From assembly GCA_008933995.1 (NCBI GenBank), contig WARS01000014.1:8665192-8729191 (forward strand): a stretch of 64,000 nt of DNA, read 5' to 3'. The notes below the pieces were generated by a model, which was given only the letters and a program-made list of their open reading frames with translations, had not been told where the DNA came from and made no database searches. Below are positions 37,886 through 49,769 of the stretch, one piece after another (positions within the stretch are counted from its first letter, which is position 1; every line of letters begins with the position of its first letter). Both the position numbers and the translations under genes were made by a program. This stretch comes from Datnioides undecimradiatus (lineage: Eukaryota; Chordata; Actinopteri; Lobotiformes; Datnioididae).

Positions 37886-38178
37886 AATAACTCATCAAAT
37901 CATGGAAGAGTGTTGGTCCATATGATCCATATGCTCTCTGAATATAAGACATAAAAGCCTTTACTGCACAGCTGGTAAACAATGACTAACTTCCATTGAA
38001 ATACATCCAACACAGAAAGACTGACAACAAAATAACAGAATCAATAATTCAATAAATCAATAATTTGGATTAGTCCGTAAAATTCTACGTAACATGTGCT
38101 CTATGAACATATGAGATATGTAACATTATCATATACTGCAGCATTACTCCTTACAGCTCCTGCAGTCTACGTGCTTCT

Positions 38179-38194
38179 TGTGTGTGTGTGTGTG
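38179..38194. repeat. (TG)8 microsatellite
   Basis: Short uninterrupted TG array. A direct duplication cgctaatcgtcgctaatcat occurs 100 bases downstream (38294-38313). Confidence 0.9.
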
Positions 38195-38352
38195 GCTTAG
38201 GCTGCTAGCCAAAAATACGGCCATGTTTAACATTGAACGACGTGACTGTGACGACTGGTTAAGCTGTTTCTGATGCGACGGTGCAGGTGTTTGACGCTAA
38301 TCGTCGCTAATCATCATTCGGTGAAGCTGCCAGTTTCCCGAGGACCATCAGT

Positions 38353-38369
38353 GCACACACACACACACA
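38353..38369. repeat. (CA)8 microsatellite
   Basis: Short uninterrupted CA array. Confidence 0.9.
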
Positions 38370-39691
38370 GTCGCACACCGTGGCCTATCTGTGCTGCAGT
38401 ATATGCAGAACCCAAAATGGGCCTCTGTTATGCTGACACATGATTCAATTACTGTAAAGTAGAGCACATTTAGTCGCAGCTATCAAATAATTTTCTGTTA
38501 CAACGGGAGAATCATCCTGTTGGACGGGTAAAGAGCCAATAAGGAAGACTTTTACTGTCAGCAATACACATTATCCGCACCGGGCTGAATTATTGATCCC
38601 TATCAAGGACTTTGCCTCCAGTAACTCAGGGCTGACAGTCGGAACTCTCACATTTTACAGGAAGTTAGTTTGATAGAAGGATGGTTGATTTTTTTGTTTA
38701 ATATGAAACCATTTTAGACTTTGTGGAGCAGCTTCACCGTTCAGTCATGGATCTACTGAGCTAACGCGTACGCAGGTTAGTTTACACCATCTCTTTACTC
38801 TGATTTGTTTGACTTTTGTGATGTTCTTGACATTTAGCGCATCTGGCGTCTCCGGAAAAAGTCAAAAGGCAAATAAACCCTGTGCTCCCCTGTTAAGCAC
38901 ACAATAGCAGACATTTCTGAATGCCTAAAGTGAAGTGTAGAACTTAATAATGCTAGAATCTGAAGTGGTCAGTGCTTGTTGCGGAGCTCTGACCATGCAG
39001 CAAACCTGTGAAACATCCTGCATGATTTATATCAAATGAAATGCACATAACCACAGATGCAAGCCTGCAGGATGGAGTTAACAGGGCACAGAATTCCATG
39101 GCGGGGCTTATAATCTCCAATCTTACTGCAGAAAGCCTTGTTTACAAGCCTGTCTTATAGCTTCCCAGGAGTCGGTTTGGACCGAACCACAGGTGAAATT
39201 AGATCTAAGTTGTTGGAAACTTCAGCGGCAGGCTCGCTCTCTGTGTGGACAACAGTCTGCTAACATGAGTTCTTTAGTATCTCTTCCTCCAAGTGGTTTA
39301 GTGCATTGAGTGCCACATTCAATGATGCACTCCGCTCAATGAGATTATACAATCTAAAACATTCCCATAAATCACAGTGAACAGCGTGACGTGGATGTAT
39401 GCTTCTTGAAAATACGGTGCTTTAAAGGAGGGGGAAAGTGCGTCCCTGAAATGATTCAGGCTTATTATCTGTGTTATGATCATCATTACCTGAAGGTTGG
39501 AGCTCCGTGGGGTCAAGCAAACGGAGGGAGGACAACAGAAAAACTCTGCACATCAGCTGCAACAGCAACTGTGTCAGTCCATCCTGTGTCAGGGTTTGGA
39601 GGCCAGGCTTTAATTCATGGTTTGGTTTGAGCCCAGATGATATAACACTTTATCAAAGAGAAGGCGGTACTATAGGGGTGTGTATTTGTCC

Positions 39692-39694
<3 letters not shown>
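38370..39694. other. non-coding stretch, no gene seen
   Basis: Unique sequence without exon, RNA or repeat signatures that I recognise. Confidence 0.5.

Positions 39695-39732
<38 letters not shown>
39695..39732. repeat. (CA)19 microsatellite
   Basis: A 38-base uninterrupted CA array. Confidence 0.95.
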
Positions 39733-39734
<2 letters not shown>

Positions 39735-39879
39735 ACTGTCTCTCTCGGTGTACGCCAACTGAATGCAGTGTGTGCATTAGAAGAAATAGATGGACCGCTT
39801 TGCTGCTCAGCTGAACAGGTCACGGATGCAGAAGGACACATTCCTGTATCAGAGCTAGGACTCTTCTATTAGAATTAAT

Positions 39880-40670
39880 TAAAGCACTATACTGGCCACT
39901 GAGGACGAACATCTGCATACAGATTCGTATTTCTTGATGTGGACCGCACATTACCAATATTGTGCTCAAGTGCAGGTTTGAGGTATGTCGGTGTTTCACT
40001 TGCAAAACACAACGGTGCAGCTTTTTTCCTATTTCCTCTCATTTGGTCATTTGGTAAAACGACAGTACGACAACACAGAGAGGGTTTGTATAGAGCATCG
40101 TTTGCGTAAGTGGCGTGGCTTCGTATTAACGGCATCCTCTTTGAATTTAGGTTGAAGACATTAAACTCATTCCCGGAAACACAGGCAGTGATGGACGTCA
40201 GAGTCGGGAGAAGAAGAAGATGGTATGGTAGTATAACTCTGCCTACAGAGATTGGAATCATACACACACTCGTATGACCCGGTGGTAGTCGGTTTTATTG
40301 TACTGTGTTTGTTCTGTGCTCTTTTGTATATATTGTATTGTTGAGCTCTGTATATCACAAAGGTGCATCCTTCCGTCCTGGCCTGGAAATTGCTCCTTGG
40401 ATTGGTCCTTGGCTATAAGTGCTGCGGTATATGACATTCCATCAGGCTGTTTACTCGTTCCTATACAAGGAAACAGAACCCAACGCTACAGTAAACAGAC
40501 GTATCGTAGTTATAGTTATTCGTGTGCTTCAAACCGGTGTTCATCTCTTCCCTGTTTCAACACAATGCTTCATATCCTTGATGACGATAAGTAATATAAC
40601 AATGCAACAACAAGAGTTTGACATTGACGGAGAAAAAATTGATAAGGCTCACTGCGGCTGATGCCTGCTC
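39880..40670. other. CpG-retaining stretch, possible young insertion
   Basis: This 0.8 kb keeps many more CpG steps than its flanks (aaaacgacagtacgacaaca, catcgtttgcgtaagtggcg, ccttccgtcctggcc). A 126-codon frame is open on the minus strand (40267-39887), and another on the plus strand ends at 40661. Neither shows a domain that I know. Teleost methylated DNA loses CpG over time, so a CpG-rich island without promoter signals suggests a recently inserted repeat or an unmethylated element. Confidence 0.25.
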
Positions 40671-43600
40671 TGCTTGATCAGGTCAATATTGGCTACTCTG
40701 CTGATTTAGTGAACCCACGCATCCCTGGTGCCCACATATTTTCCACACCCATCACATAAACGCCTGCTACCCTTGATGTGTCATGTGTCCGAGCCATCAC
40801 AGCCAGGGATGTGAGCGGTAAGCACTTCAAGCGTAACCCTGGCCTGTGTCAGTGCTAACAGATTGGTAGTAAGTCTCACTCTGAAGCTATTCATTCGTAA
40901 TTCCAAGCCCACACTCCATCAGTCACTTATATACATGTCTATACCTGTGGGTACACCTTGAACAGTTTGTTCTTAATTGCATTGCACATGATTACTTAAG
41001 ACGCTGTCAGACATGGACCTGCTGATTGACTCACCGGCTGAATTACAATTGATCGCTTTGTGAAACTCCATAAACCATAAAGAAATTAATGGTCGCCATG
41101 ACACCTGGCAACTACTTACAGCTGTGGGTAATAGTGGTTTTGTTCAGTGGTCTGCAACCATCTGCCATCAACAGCCGAGTTAATCAGTAGAAATGAGCTG
41201 CAATGTCTCAACACCAAATGCGTGTCAGGCACTGTTGTAGTGGAATTACCTTCATACCTGACATTAAGATGCAGCGGCAGTGCACAGTGAAATTGGATTC
41301 CTCATGCCCTCGCCCAAATGAAAATGACCAGGCACAGGTTTTTCCACTGGCATCCTAAAATAAACACTTGCTTGGTTTTTAGGCACATTTATTGTAACAA
41401 GAATGTTGCTGTCCAGTCATCTTTCTTCAGTGGATCAGTGCAGGAAAGGTTGTTCCTCTTATGTTGTTACATGTGGATAGAACCCTGTGATCTGAGCCTC
41501 ATTCCCTTCATACCTTCTTGAAAGTTGCACAAAGAAGAGCTGGATGTGACTTTCATGAGTTCCGTGCGGTAAATAATTAATGTTTGGTTACACCAGTTTG
41601 ACCTGTGGTTTTGCAAAACAAGGCCTCTCCTTCCACCTCTGACGCCCATGTAGATATTACCCAGTGTAGAGAGATGGTAGGGCTGTTTTCTCCATGACCC
41701 ATGACAGACAGCTCTCAATAAGAGAGGATGGGAAAAAAAAAATCAAATGAAAAATTTGATAAACAGCAGCAATAAAAGTAAAACCCACCCGTGTTTTGTG
41801 TGACCCTGGACTTTAACCTAGTACCAGTTCATTTTAATCATGGCTGTAATAGTTTCCTAACCTTAATCGACAAGAATGTCCTTTAAACAGAATAAAGTTA
41901 TGTCAGCAACTAGCTGGTGAACCCAGTGAAACATTAAGTAGTTAAAGAATAGAGACTGGAAACAGAGCTAAAAGGAGAGTAAATACTGAACTCCAGGCAG
42001 ACAGACATACAGCTCTAAATGAATCAAACCTTGCTCTGTATTCACATTTACTGCTGAAACTAGTTGTCCATAAAATCCCAAGTGGCCACAAATGTTATCA
42101 GTGTGGCTTTATTTTGTTATTTACCTTTTTGGTAGTACTCGATGTTCAGTATTGACAGCTTTGTCTAGCTATATGACTGAATTCTGATGGAGTGAAATGA
42201 CAAACTACTTTGACAGAACAAACTCGGGTCAAAAGGTCACAACCCTGACTGAGTGCAATGGTTCATGATTTAGAGCCTTAAATGTGCCATGACTCATGGT
42301 GGAGACTAACCAGAGTTGATCTTAGAGATGGAGTCAGCCATCAGACCATAATGCCTGTCAGCATACAGACGTTCCAGCCTTTGAGAAGCTTGCTCAGTGG
42401 TCATCTTAACAATTTTACATCAGTGCTCATGAGTCAGACCACACCCACGCCAATGTCTGAACCCGTCCTCATTTTGATGTCAAGAACAGATAAATGCTCT
42501 GTGACAGTAACTTGTAAACGTCAGGATATCTTGACTTCCGGCGCAAGGATGTTAGCTGCCACCTTTGCTCTGCAGTTTTAAACAAAATTTGATTCCTTCC
42601 CCTTGTTCAATTCACACCCTGACACGGAAACTTGCTTTACATTTGAATGGCTTTGGTATGCAGAGATACGGCAATGCAAAAACATCCAACAAAGTATCCA
42701 AACTGAGTGCATGATGAATACTTGGATGCACCCAAGGCAACCAGCTATGACCGGATGTTACACCAACCAGGCTTATTTTTTTCTCCTCTGTGTAAAATGA
42801 TTAATATGTATGTGTTAGAGTTAGAGATGGAAAAGGTCATCAGCATCCATAATAATGAGTTTGTGTGCTCAGGCTTCAGAGGTTGTATGTCTTGTCTCAC
42901 TCGTGTGCTGCTCGTCATCGGCTAATGCGTCCGTTTTGTGTGTGTGAGGCCGTGCGTGTGCGCGCGTGTGCGAACTGCATCTTATTTGTCTGATGAGTTT
43001 GCGTGCACCTGTAATTAATCATGTAGCTACAAACTGTCGAATCATTAGCCTAATGCTCCCATATATTCATTTGCCCCACACTCTCTAACACTGTAATGGA
43101 TTGAAAGTGTTTACCTTTACTGCAATATTTCCTCTTGCCTGCAGAGAATTAAAAGGGGAAAGCACAGATTTGACTTTATTACATTGTTATTCATGAATAT
43201 CATCCTTTATGTACCATATTGTCTCCGTCCTGCCCCATTTTCAGCCATTACACTAGTTTTCAAATTGTTTCTGAGGATTTTTTTTTGGGGGGGGGGGGAC
43301 TCAAACTCACCAAATCAAGAGATAATAATATGCAGCTATGGTCCTATGAAAACACTTTATGTCCAGAAATGGCCAAGGACTTGAGACAAACTGGCTACTT
43401 TTCCACCAACTTTGACAAAATCTGTTCTGCAAATAACAACACATCAGAGATCTTTTCTTTTCAGAGCATGAATAAACATTGTCATTAAATATTTTGTATT
43501 AATAATGCATCATTTCCAGTCATGAAGATAATGACACAAACTGTGCTCTCGCAGTGATCCCAAGAATATGATGGATAAGTATAATTTCACTGTGAGAGGA

Positions 43601-44373
43601 TCCCACTTCTCCAACAGCTTTTAGCCTCAGCAGTAGGTATCTTCTTGTGTCTTCAGCGTGCACTCCTTGATATTCCAAATACTCCAAGCTAGAAGTAATG
43701 GTGGTATGAAGAGCATAGTCATTTTCTTGGAACCATATACACAAGTCTAACTGCTCTCCTCTATGCTGACTATAAAGATTCTAGACGCGATGTGCCTCGT
43801 TGCTAATGACAGTGAAAAGTACTCCATGCACCTAAAGGAGACCAGCCTCCTGGAGTACTTTTAGAAACACAAGTAGTGCTGGATGATTTTAGTCATCTTA
43901 GCACTGAAGGCATAATGTTGTTTAATGTTATGTTCTCCTACTAGGGAATGGGAAAAGTCTCATATACTGTATGTGTGCTCGCAGTATTGGTCTGCCAGTT
44001 CAGGTTAGCAGCTGTTAGCAGGAGCTCTTGTTTTTTTTCATTGTGTGTTCATCAGATCTATTGTTTAACGGTTTGGATCAAAAATATGCATTTCATTCAG
44101 TTCTCTGTGAAATGACATTAACGTGCCATTTTCAGTAGATGATTCAACAGCAGGCCTCATGTAGGAGCAGGATATATGGGGAGTATTTCTTTATTTATAT
44201 AAAGTTACAACAATGTGAAAATTCTTAAAGTATAGATAATGTTGAAGTTTGTTGAAGTGAGAAAATTGTGAATAATTTTATACAAAAGTGCAAATAATTC
44301 ATTTGCATCATGGAAATAGAGGGAAATTGTATCGCATTGACCCAAACTGCTCACAATGCTGTTGCGTTTAGGA
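40671..44373. other. non-coding stretch, no gene seen
   Basis: About 3.7 kb with no convincing exon or repeat. It includes a T9G12 run at 43278-43298 and an imperfect GT/GC run at 42938-42973 (gtgtgtgtgaggccgtgcgt). Homeodomain-like words occur around 43010-43075 (gtaattaatcatgtagctac). Confidence 0.45.
43278..43298. repeat. T9 followed by G12
   Basis: Back-to-back homopolymers. The G12 run is prone to polymerase slippage and could contribute to G-quadruplexes. Confidence 0.9.
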
Positions 44374-44781
44374 GCCACACTGGGAACAGGGAATAGGGTA
44401 AAATAAGGATAGGACCCAAACGCAGACACTAGACAAAGAGCTGGCAGTTCAGTAAGGTCTATTTCACAAAAAGGAACAAAAAGCTTAAGGGGGGTTGGTA
44501 GAAACTCCAAGTTCAAAATAATCCAAAGAACATCCAAAAACAGTGAGAGAGCAAACACTGAGGAAGGAAACATGAAGGCATGAGGCACACATAAGGTAAC
44601 GATCTGACAAAGAACAAAGGGTTGGACACAACATATATAGACTGTGAGGGAACGCTAACAAGGCACAGGTGAAACGAACAAACCGATCAAACACGGAAAC
44701 AAGCAAAGGGAGACACAAGAGGAAAAACCTCTTCAAAATAAAACAGGAAACAACAAACACATAACTAAAACTCAGAACCAT
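44374..44781 (-). mobile_element. LTR-like repeat family, copy 1 (3' side interrupted)
   Basis: This shares an ordered series of phrases with the copies at 51.2, 57.9 and 61.8 kb: ctggcagttcagtaaggtct, ccaaagaacatccaaaaaca, acaacatatatagactgtga, aaggcacaggtgaaacgaac and cttcaaaataaaacaggaaa. Read on the minus strand, the order is tgtttcctgttttatt, then a TATATAT box near 44633-44640, as in an LTR promoter. The AATAAA signal kept by copies 2 and 4 is lost here. The end that should read catgaca stops at aacca (44780), where a TAGA tail from a LINE begins. There is no coding content: a 127-codon frame here is LTR sequence read as protein. Confidence 0.6.
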
Positions 44782-45068
44782 AGATAGATAGATGACTTTA
44801 TTCATCCCCGAAGGGAAATTAGTTTGTCATAGCAGTCCGGTATACTTGAATACAATAAAAATACAATAGCATAGAAATAAAAATACAGAATGGGACAAGG
44901 ACACTTAAAAAACACAAGATAAGTAGGCAGATAAGGTGCAGCGGCAAGATGATGGTAATAATACTGATGGTATGATGGTAATGTTGTTGCTGTTAATAAC
45001 AGTATATAGTTATATATATATATATAAAATATGGTAGTAACAGCAGTATGTGATTATTGTATATTCTG
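44781..45068 (-). mobile_element. LINE-like 3' end with TAGA/ATCT tail (first part)
   Basis: On the plus strand, a (TAGA)3 run (44781-44792) is followed by tgactttattcatccccgaa and then gggaaattag. This is the reverse complement of a familiar teleost LINE 3' end that finishes in (ATCT)n. The retroposon lies on the minus strand, with its 3' end butted onto the end of LTR-like copy 1. The remainder is A/T-rich 3' untranslated sequence with a (TA)8 run at 45011-45026 and no reverse transcriptase. It appears to continue beyond the palindromic insertion at 45069-45390. Truncated and inactive. Confidence 0.55.
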
Positions 45069-45281
45069 ATGTTCTTGAAGGGAAAATGAGTTGAGTTTCA
45101 GTAAGTCTTCAGATTTTGAAAATACACAGTATATCTTCTATCTTGATTCTGACAGCTTTTGTTAGGAAATGACAGCTTTTGCGACAGCGCCCATTTTAGT
45201 GAATGCGTTTTACTGTTGAGAGCTGAATAAGCAGATATACTGTGTATACTGACTACAAACTCATTTTCCCTTCAACAACGT
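45069..45281. mobile_element. palindromic MITE-like element
   Basis: Terminal inverted repeats: gaagggaaaatgagtt at 45077-45092 and its exact reverse complement at 45258-45273, extending outward with about one or two mismatches to 45069 and 45281. A second inner pair, cacagtatatct (45126-45137) and agatatactgtg (45232-45243), is also exactly complementary. The 213-base unit has no open frame. This is the structure of a miniature inverted-repeat transposable element, inserted into LINE-derived AT-rich DNA. A clear target duplication was not identified. It may also fold as a long hairpin if transcribed. Confidence 0.6.
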
Positions 45282-45390
45282 TAAAATGCACAGTATTCTG
45301 AGTTGGAAACTTGATTCAAACAGTTTTTGTTAGGAAATGATTGCTTTTCCGACAGGGCCCATTTTAGTGAGTGCGTTTTACTTTTGATAG
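45282..45390 (+). repeat. partial direct duplication of the MITE interior
   Basis: Positions 45311-45390 align without gaps to 45143-45222 (offset 168). By my hand count about 70 of 80 bases match, including tgttaggaaatga and cccattttagtga. The preceding bases (gcacagtattctgagttgga) also echo 45126-45142. It lacks the terminal inverted repeats. It is either a second, truncated copy or an internal duplication, and its divergence shows it is not recent. Confidence 0.65.
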
Positions 45391-45610
45391 AATAATAGTA
45401 CAATAACAATATAATAATAACAGTATATAATAATATAGTATAGTATATAGTACTAATGGTAGCAGCAACAGTATATAATATGTACACATGTATAAATATA
45501 TATTTTATATGATATATATAGGATATATAGTGTAGGTAGTATTAGGTATAGGTATAATAATATATGCATAATAAACACTTAACTAAACAAGATAAACCAT
45601 GATAAATACT
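45391..45610 (-). mobile_element. AT-rich LINE-like 3' sequence (second part)
   Basis: AT-rich repetitive words (acaataacaatataataata, cagtatataataatatagta, ggtagcagcaacagtatata) resemble the sequence before the MITE (ggtagtaacagcagtatgtg at 45033-45052). This suggests the same retroposon tail resumes here. The right boundary is not clear. Confidence 0.35.
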
Positions 45611-45819
45611 AATATATAATACCAAAATACATTAGAATTGTTGAAATTACCAAAACAGCTACTGCTTCATTTTACTGTAAATTTCTCTATATGGACTGCG
45701 ATGGATGTATGAGCAAGTTAATATCAATGACAATGTGCCAATTGTGTGCATTCTGCATGCAACAGCATGTAGGGTGGCAGCACTATCTACCAAAACTAAA
45801 ACGGAAAAGTGTACTTGCT

Positions 45820-45940
45820 CAACATTAGCGCGTTAGCATTGTTGCTGCAAAACATTGCTGCAAAACATTTTGCATCCTGGCATTAGCTCAAAGGAGTAAC
45901 AGTGTTTCTAGCATGGCTGTAGATGGTCTTAGTCTTGTTA
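45820..45940 (+). mobile_element. remnant of the 19.4-kb repeat family, opposite orientation
   Basis: The phrase cattagctcaaaggagtaac followed by tctagcatggctgtagatgg recalls a widespread teleost repeat, the reverse of the segment at 19430-19560. It includes a 13-base tandem (gctgcaaaacatt twice, 45844-45869). Confidence 0.4.
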
Positions 45941-46960
45941 TGTAATAATTTAATGTCAGAAAACATGCACTCACTGTTTCTGAATTGAGAGAAACTAAAG
46001 TTGATTCTTACCTTGGTCTAGACTAAAATATGCCAGACCAACAGCGTTAATGATTTAATACGCTTTGAGAGTTTTGGAAATATCTTCTTCCTGTTTCTCC
46101 TACTGTATAGGGAACTACTCTTCCTTTCTGTAAATACATTCTACCTCTCACATGTTGTTTTTTTAAAAGGTTTTTATGTCAAAGAAGTAGATCGTAGATT
46201 TTAGGCCAAAGTGAAAAAGGCTGAAAAAGCCCCCAAAGTGCGTATCAGTATTATCTGAGAGGATTTAGACTGGGTCAGTCTCGCTGACTACTGAGGACAG
46301 AGTTCCCATCGGAATCTTGCACCGTCTGCCAATCCTTCATGTTGAAAATGGCGTTGCTGCCCACCAAGCAATCCTTTTGTCCGCTAGTCATAATTTCTTT
46401 TGGAGGTTTTTTAATGTCTGTGTGATTTCAAACCAAAATGTGGTCTGTAATGGGCAGAAGACGACCTCTGTGAATCTGAGTATGCTGTTTGGAACCTCAA
46501 GGACTTATGAGCAACTTGTGTGTGTCACGCTGACCGACTTCCATCCCATAATGCTCTTCTGATTGCATTTCTTTACTGGCTGCAACACAGACATGTTACA
46601 CACTGAACCACTGTTTGGTTGACCCTGACGCTTTAAAAAAAAAATGCAATTTCTTGTGGCGATAGAACAGGCAATGTCAAACAACGTCAATGTAGGTTTG
46701 TCAACAGTGTTTCTTGACATTATTGACCGCATTGTTATTGCTCAGTGTTACAAAGACTATGCAGTATCATTGGGGAAAAGCTTAAACTGAGTGTGTTTAA
46801 CTATAAAACAACCCTGCAATTGATCCAGCTAGGAATATATTGTTTTTCCAGTCAGAACAATCACTTTTTCCCTTTACTATATCATATCACACCACAAACA
46901 GAGCAAAGATATGGACTTTAGCACTCAATCAGTGGTCACTTACCTGTCTTTTTAATATAA
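45941..46960. other. non-coding stretch, no gene seen
   Basis: No exon, RNA or repeat was recognised. Short open frames (46317-46562 plus, 46505-46732 minus) overlap and have no domain. Confidence 0.5.
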
Positions 46961-46979
46961 CCTGGTGCCAGTCTAATGA

Positions 46980-47890
46980 TGAATGCTAAATTCCAGTGCA
47001 GCAAATTAAACAAAGCGAGAGAACACCCAGCAGATGACGGCCTAATCAGGAAATTACTCTCAACAACCTTGGGACGGCCCAAGGTCAAGTGCGACCAATT
47101 AAAGTTCGAGTCCGTCCAATAGGCGTATTAGGCTGTCACTGAGGTGTAAAATGCAAATATTTTAGGTGTGAAAATGTTTCCTGGCAGAAGAGCTCAGAGG
47201 TCACGTTTGGCTAAGCGCACAGTACATTTCCTCACTGGCGAGAGACCTTTTTGGCCAGTTAAACGTGACATGTGTCCCAACCTCGGGAGTGTACCCATCC
47301 AGATTTTTAATCCCTTCATGCAGGTTAACATTGAATGACAAGCAACCTAAAATAAAACAATCAACGTAATCACCCCCTATAAAAGGCCTGAGCTGTAAGA
47401 CTCCTTTTCCCCCCATATGGGTGTTTTCTCCTGGGCTTCCAACTCCTAAAACGATGCCTGATGACTCATTTGCGATACCCTCGAGAGCTATAGAAAACGC
47501 TCTCTCCAATTAACGACTCACTTCTCTCACTTGTTTGATAATGAAGTGAAACCTATGGGTTCTGTTGTTGCCAAACCTTTAGCTGTTTGGCATGGTGTTG
47601 AGCATTTTCTATAAATAAAATCTAAATTTAATTAAATGCCCCTCTTATTGAACAATAACATTGTTTTTACTGGCTTGGTGCCTTGTAAGTATCCACACCG
47701 GGCAATGGGAACATATGGGGTGCCTTGGGACACCTTTCCTGTATTACATCCTTTAGCAATGATACTCTCTAACAGGCCAGATGGACCAGTTTCTCAAATG
47801 TTAATTAGCCTCCCATTGCAGTCATTTGGGAGAAAGACTTGCATGATTTATGGGACATATAAGACGGAACCAGCAGAAGATGATAAATGA
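46980..47890. promoter_or_regulatory. best candidate conserved non-coding region
   Basis: About 0.9 kb of high-complexity, repeat-free sequence bordered by ordinary AT-rich DNA. Regulatory-type words are dense: aggtgtgaaaatg (T-box-like, near 47163), gcgaccaattaaagttcgag, tccaattaacgactcac, aaatttaattaaatgcccct, tcaaatgttaattagcctcc and tataaaaggcctgag. ORFs are short and unsupported. The even base mix and TAAT density match known vertebrate developmental enhancers. No alignment could be run. Confidence 0.28.
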
Positions 47891-49750
47891 AGAACGGACG
47901 CTTTTTTCACAAAAAGTCAAATGTTTGTTTAGGATTTGTGCACTCCTTTTACGCAGAATTTGATGGATTGCATTGTACTACGACGCCAACTGTCCCAAGC
48001 CAAAACTCTTTAATATATTTGTATTTACATCAAGTATTAGCCATTGGATGTAACTGTAACAACTGCGTACATCGTCATAATGTAGTTCTTTGATATTTAC
48101 TTGTGATGTGGCTGGTCAGTTAGCGTAACCTCCTTAGCTCCACAGCGGCTTGCTAACCAGCCCTCCAAGTAGTCACTATGTCACCAAACTTTCAGCACCA
48201 CCCATGTCACAAGCCTTGATGAGATGAGCCTGTGCTCATTTCCAACTCAGCACAGGCTCTTTGTAGCAATAACATAGCAGAAACATGTCTTTACAATCAT
48301 TAGATGACAACATACAATGAAATAGTGACTATCTGAGTGACCTGCCACAGTATTCCTCCGACATTACATCTTTGACCTCCGTTTTGCAACACTTTCCACA
48401 AAAATAGGGATTAAAAAAAATCATAATTTTAAATGTTTTGTGCCACATTCTCCAGATCATGAACTTTTTACCTCTTTACTAACAAGAAGCTTGCATTCTG
48501 TAAAAATACCTTCCCCCACAGTACACAAATTCTCAAATTTATCCCACAAATTTCTCTTCTTTAAAGTCCCATCACGACCTACTGTATATATTCAAAAAAA
48601 GGGATTTTGAATAACTTCCTGCTATGGTCCATTAGTTTCTTAATCCCACAGAAACTGCTCTTTCTGCAGGCTTGCTTTCATGCATCTCATCACTGACAGC
48701 AGCTCAGCTCGTGGGGCGAATATCCCGTGTCGAGAATAATGAGCTACAATAGCTTGTGTACCTTTAACACCGGAAACATTCTGTGAACAAAGATCGGTAA
48801 CACAGACTTACACAAGCTTACACAAGTATTTAAAATATAATCAGAGAAAATCTAAATTCCAGTCACCATTTTCTAATATGCAAGATTCAGGACGATTGTT
48901 GGCTTTTTTAAAGTTCATCTAGTGTCAAAAGCCAGAACCCGAGAGGCTTGGCACTGACTCTTAAGTAGCAGGTTTTTTTGTTCCCCTTCCATTTATTTCC
49001 ACATTGTTAATCTATGTCTTTTAATGTCATGGCATGGCTCCCAGGCTTTTAATCTTGGCATTTTCCTGACTTGTGTTCTGCTACTAGTTCAGTTGAAGTG
49101 AAACTCTTTGTTGCGCCCTCTTCTTTTGTTGAAATGCTTTTCCCTACTTTTTCTTTTGACTGTTTCTCGTCACCCAGCGTTTTGTTCACGTGTTCTCCTT
49201 TACTGCTGGTCATTGTCATTGTTTGCTGCTTATCAGTATCCTATCCTTGTCTGGTAACCTGAAAAGTATCTATCTGCTCCATCAGAGGAAACTCACTGAG
49301 CTTCACTGCAGTTCGCTCTCTCTGGGCTCAGTCACACCAGAGTTTGAACTGGCAACATTTCATTTCAATAGAACTGCTGCAACCGATGGATTTGCTTAAG
49401 GAAGCAAAGTGAAAGTGAGTGAGTGTGGTGAGAGTTTAACTTTGGTAAACTTTGACATGGAGGTTCACACCATTAACTAACAGCAAACCATTTATTAGTT
49501 TGTGTAAAAGCCCCCTGCACTGCCTTTTACTGTATACACACATAGCACCCATGCTGTGCAAGTAGCAAAACAGCAAATGTACTTTTGGTAGTTCCCTAAC
49601 GAGCCCTCACACTAGTCCCTACGTCACCAAACATCCGGCAACATCTATTTTAAGAACCTTGCTCTGCTACTTTCTGCTCTGACTGGAAACAAAGTCTTCA
49701 TTTCTCACACACTTTGTGTTCCTAATCATCCCTTCTCTTCTGTTTATAAT
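47891..49750. other. non-coding stretch, no gene seen
   Basis: Ordinary AT-rich unique sequence without recognised features. Confidence 0.5.
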
Positions 49751-49769
49751 ACACACACACACACACACA
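49751..49769. repeat. (AC)n microsatellite
   Basis: Nine to ten uninterrupted AC units. Confidence 0.95.

Noticed and set aside
44205-44588. 127-codon minus-strand frame and its neighbour at 44485-44805
   Set aside because: They overlap LTR-like copy 1, and the second runs into the LINE tail repeat. Repeat sequence read as protein.
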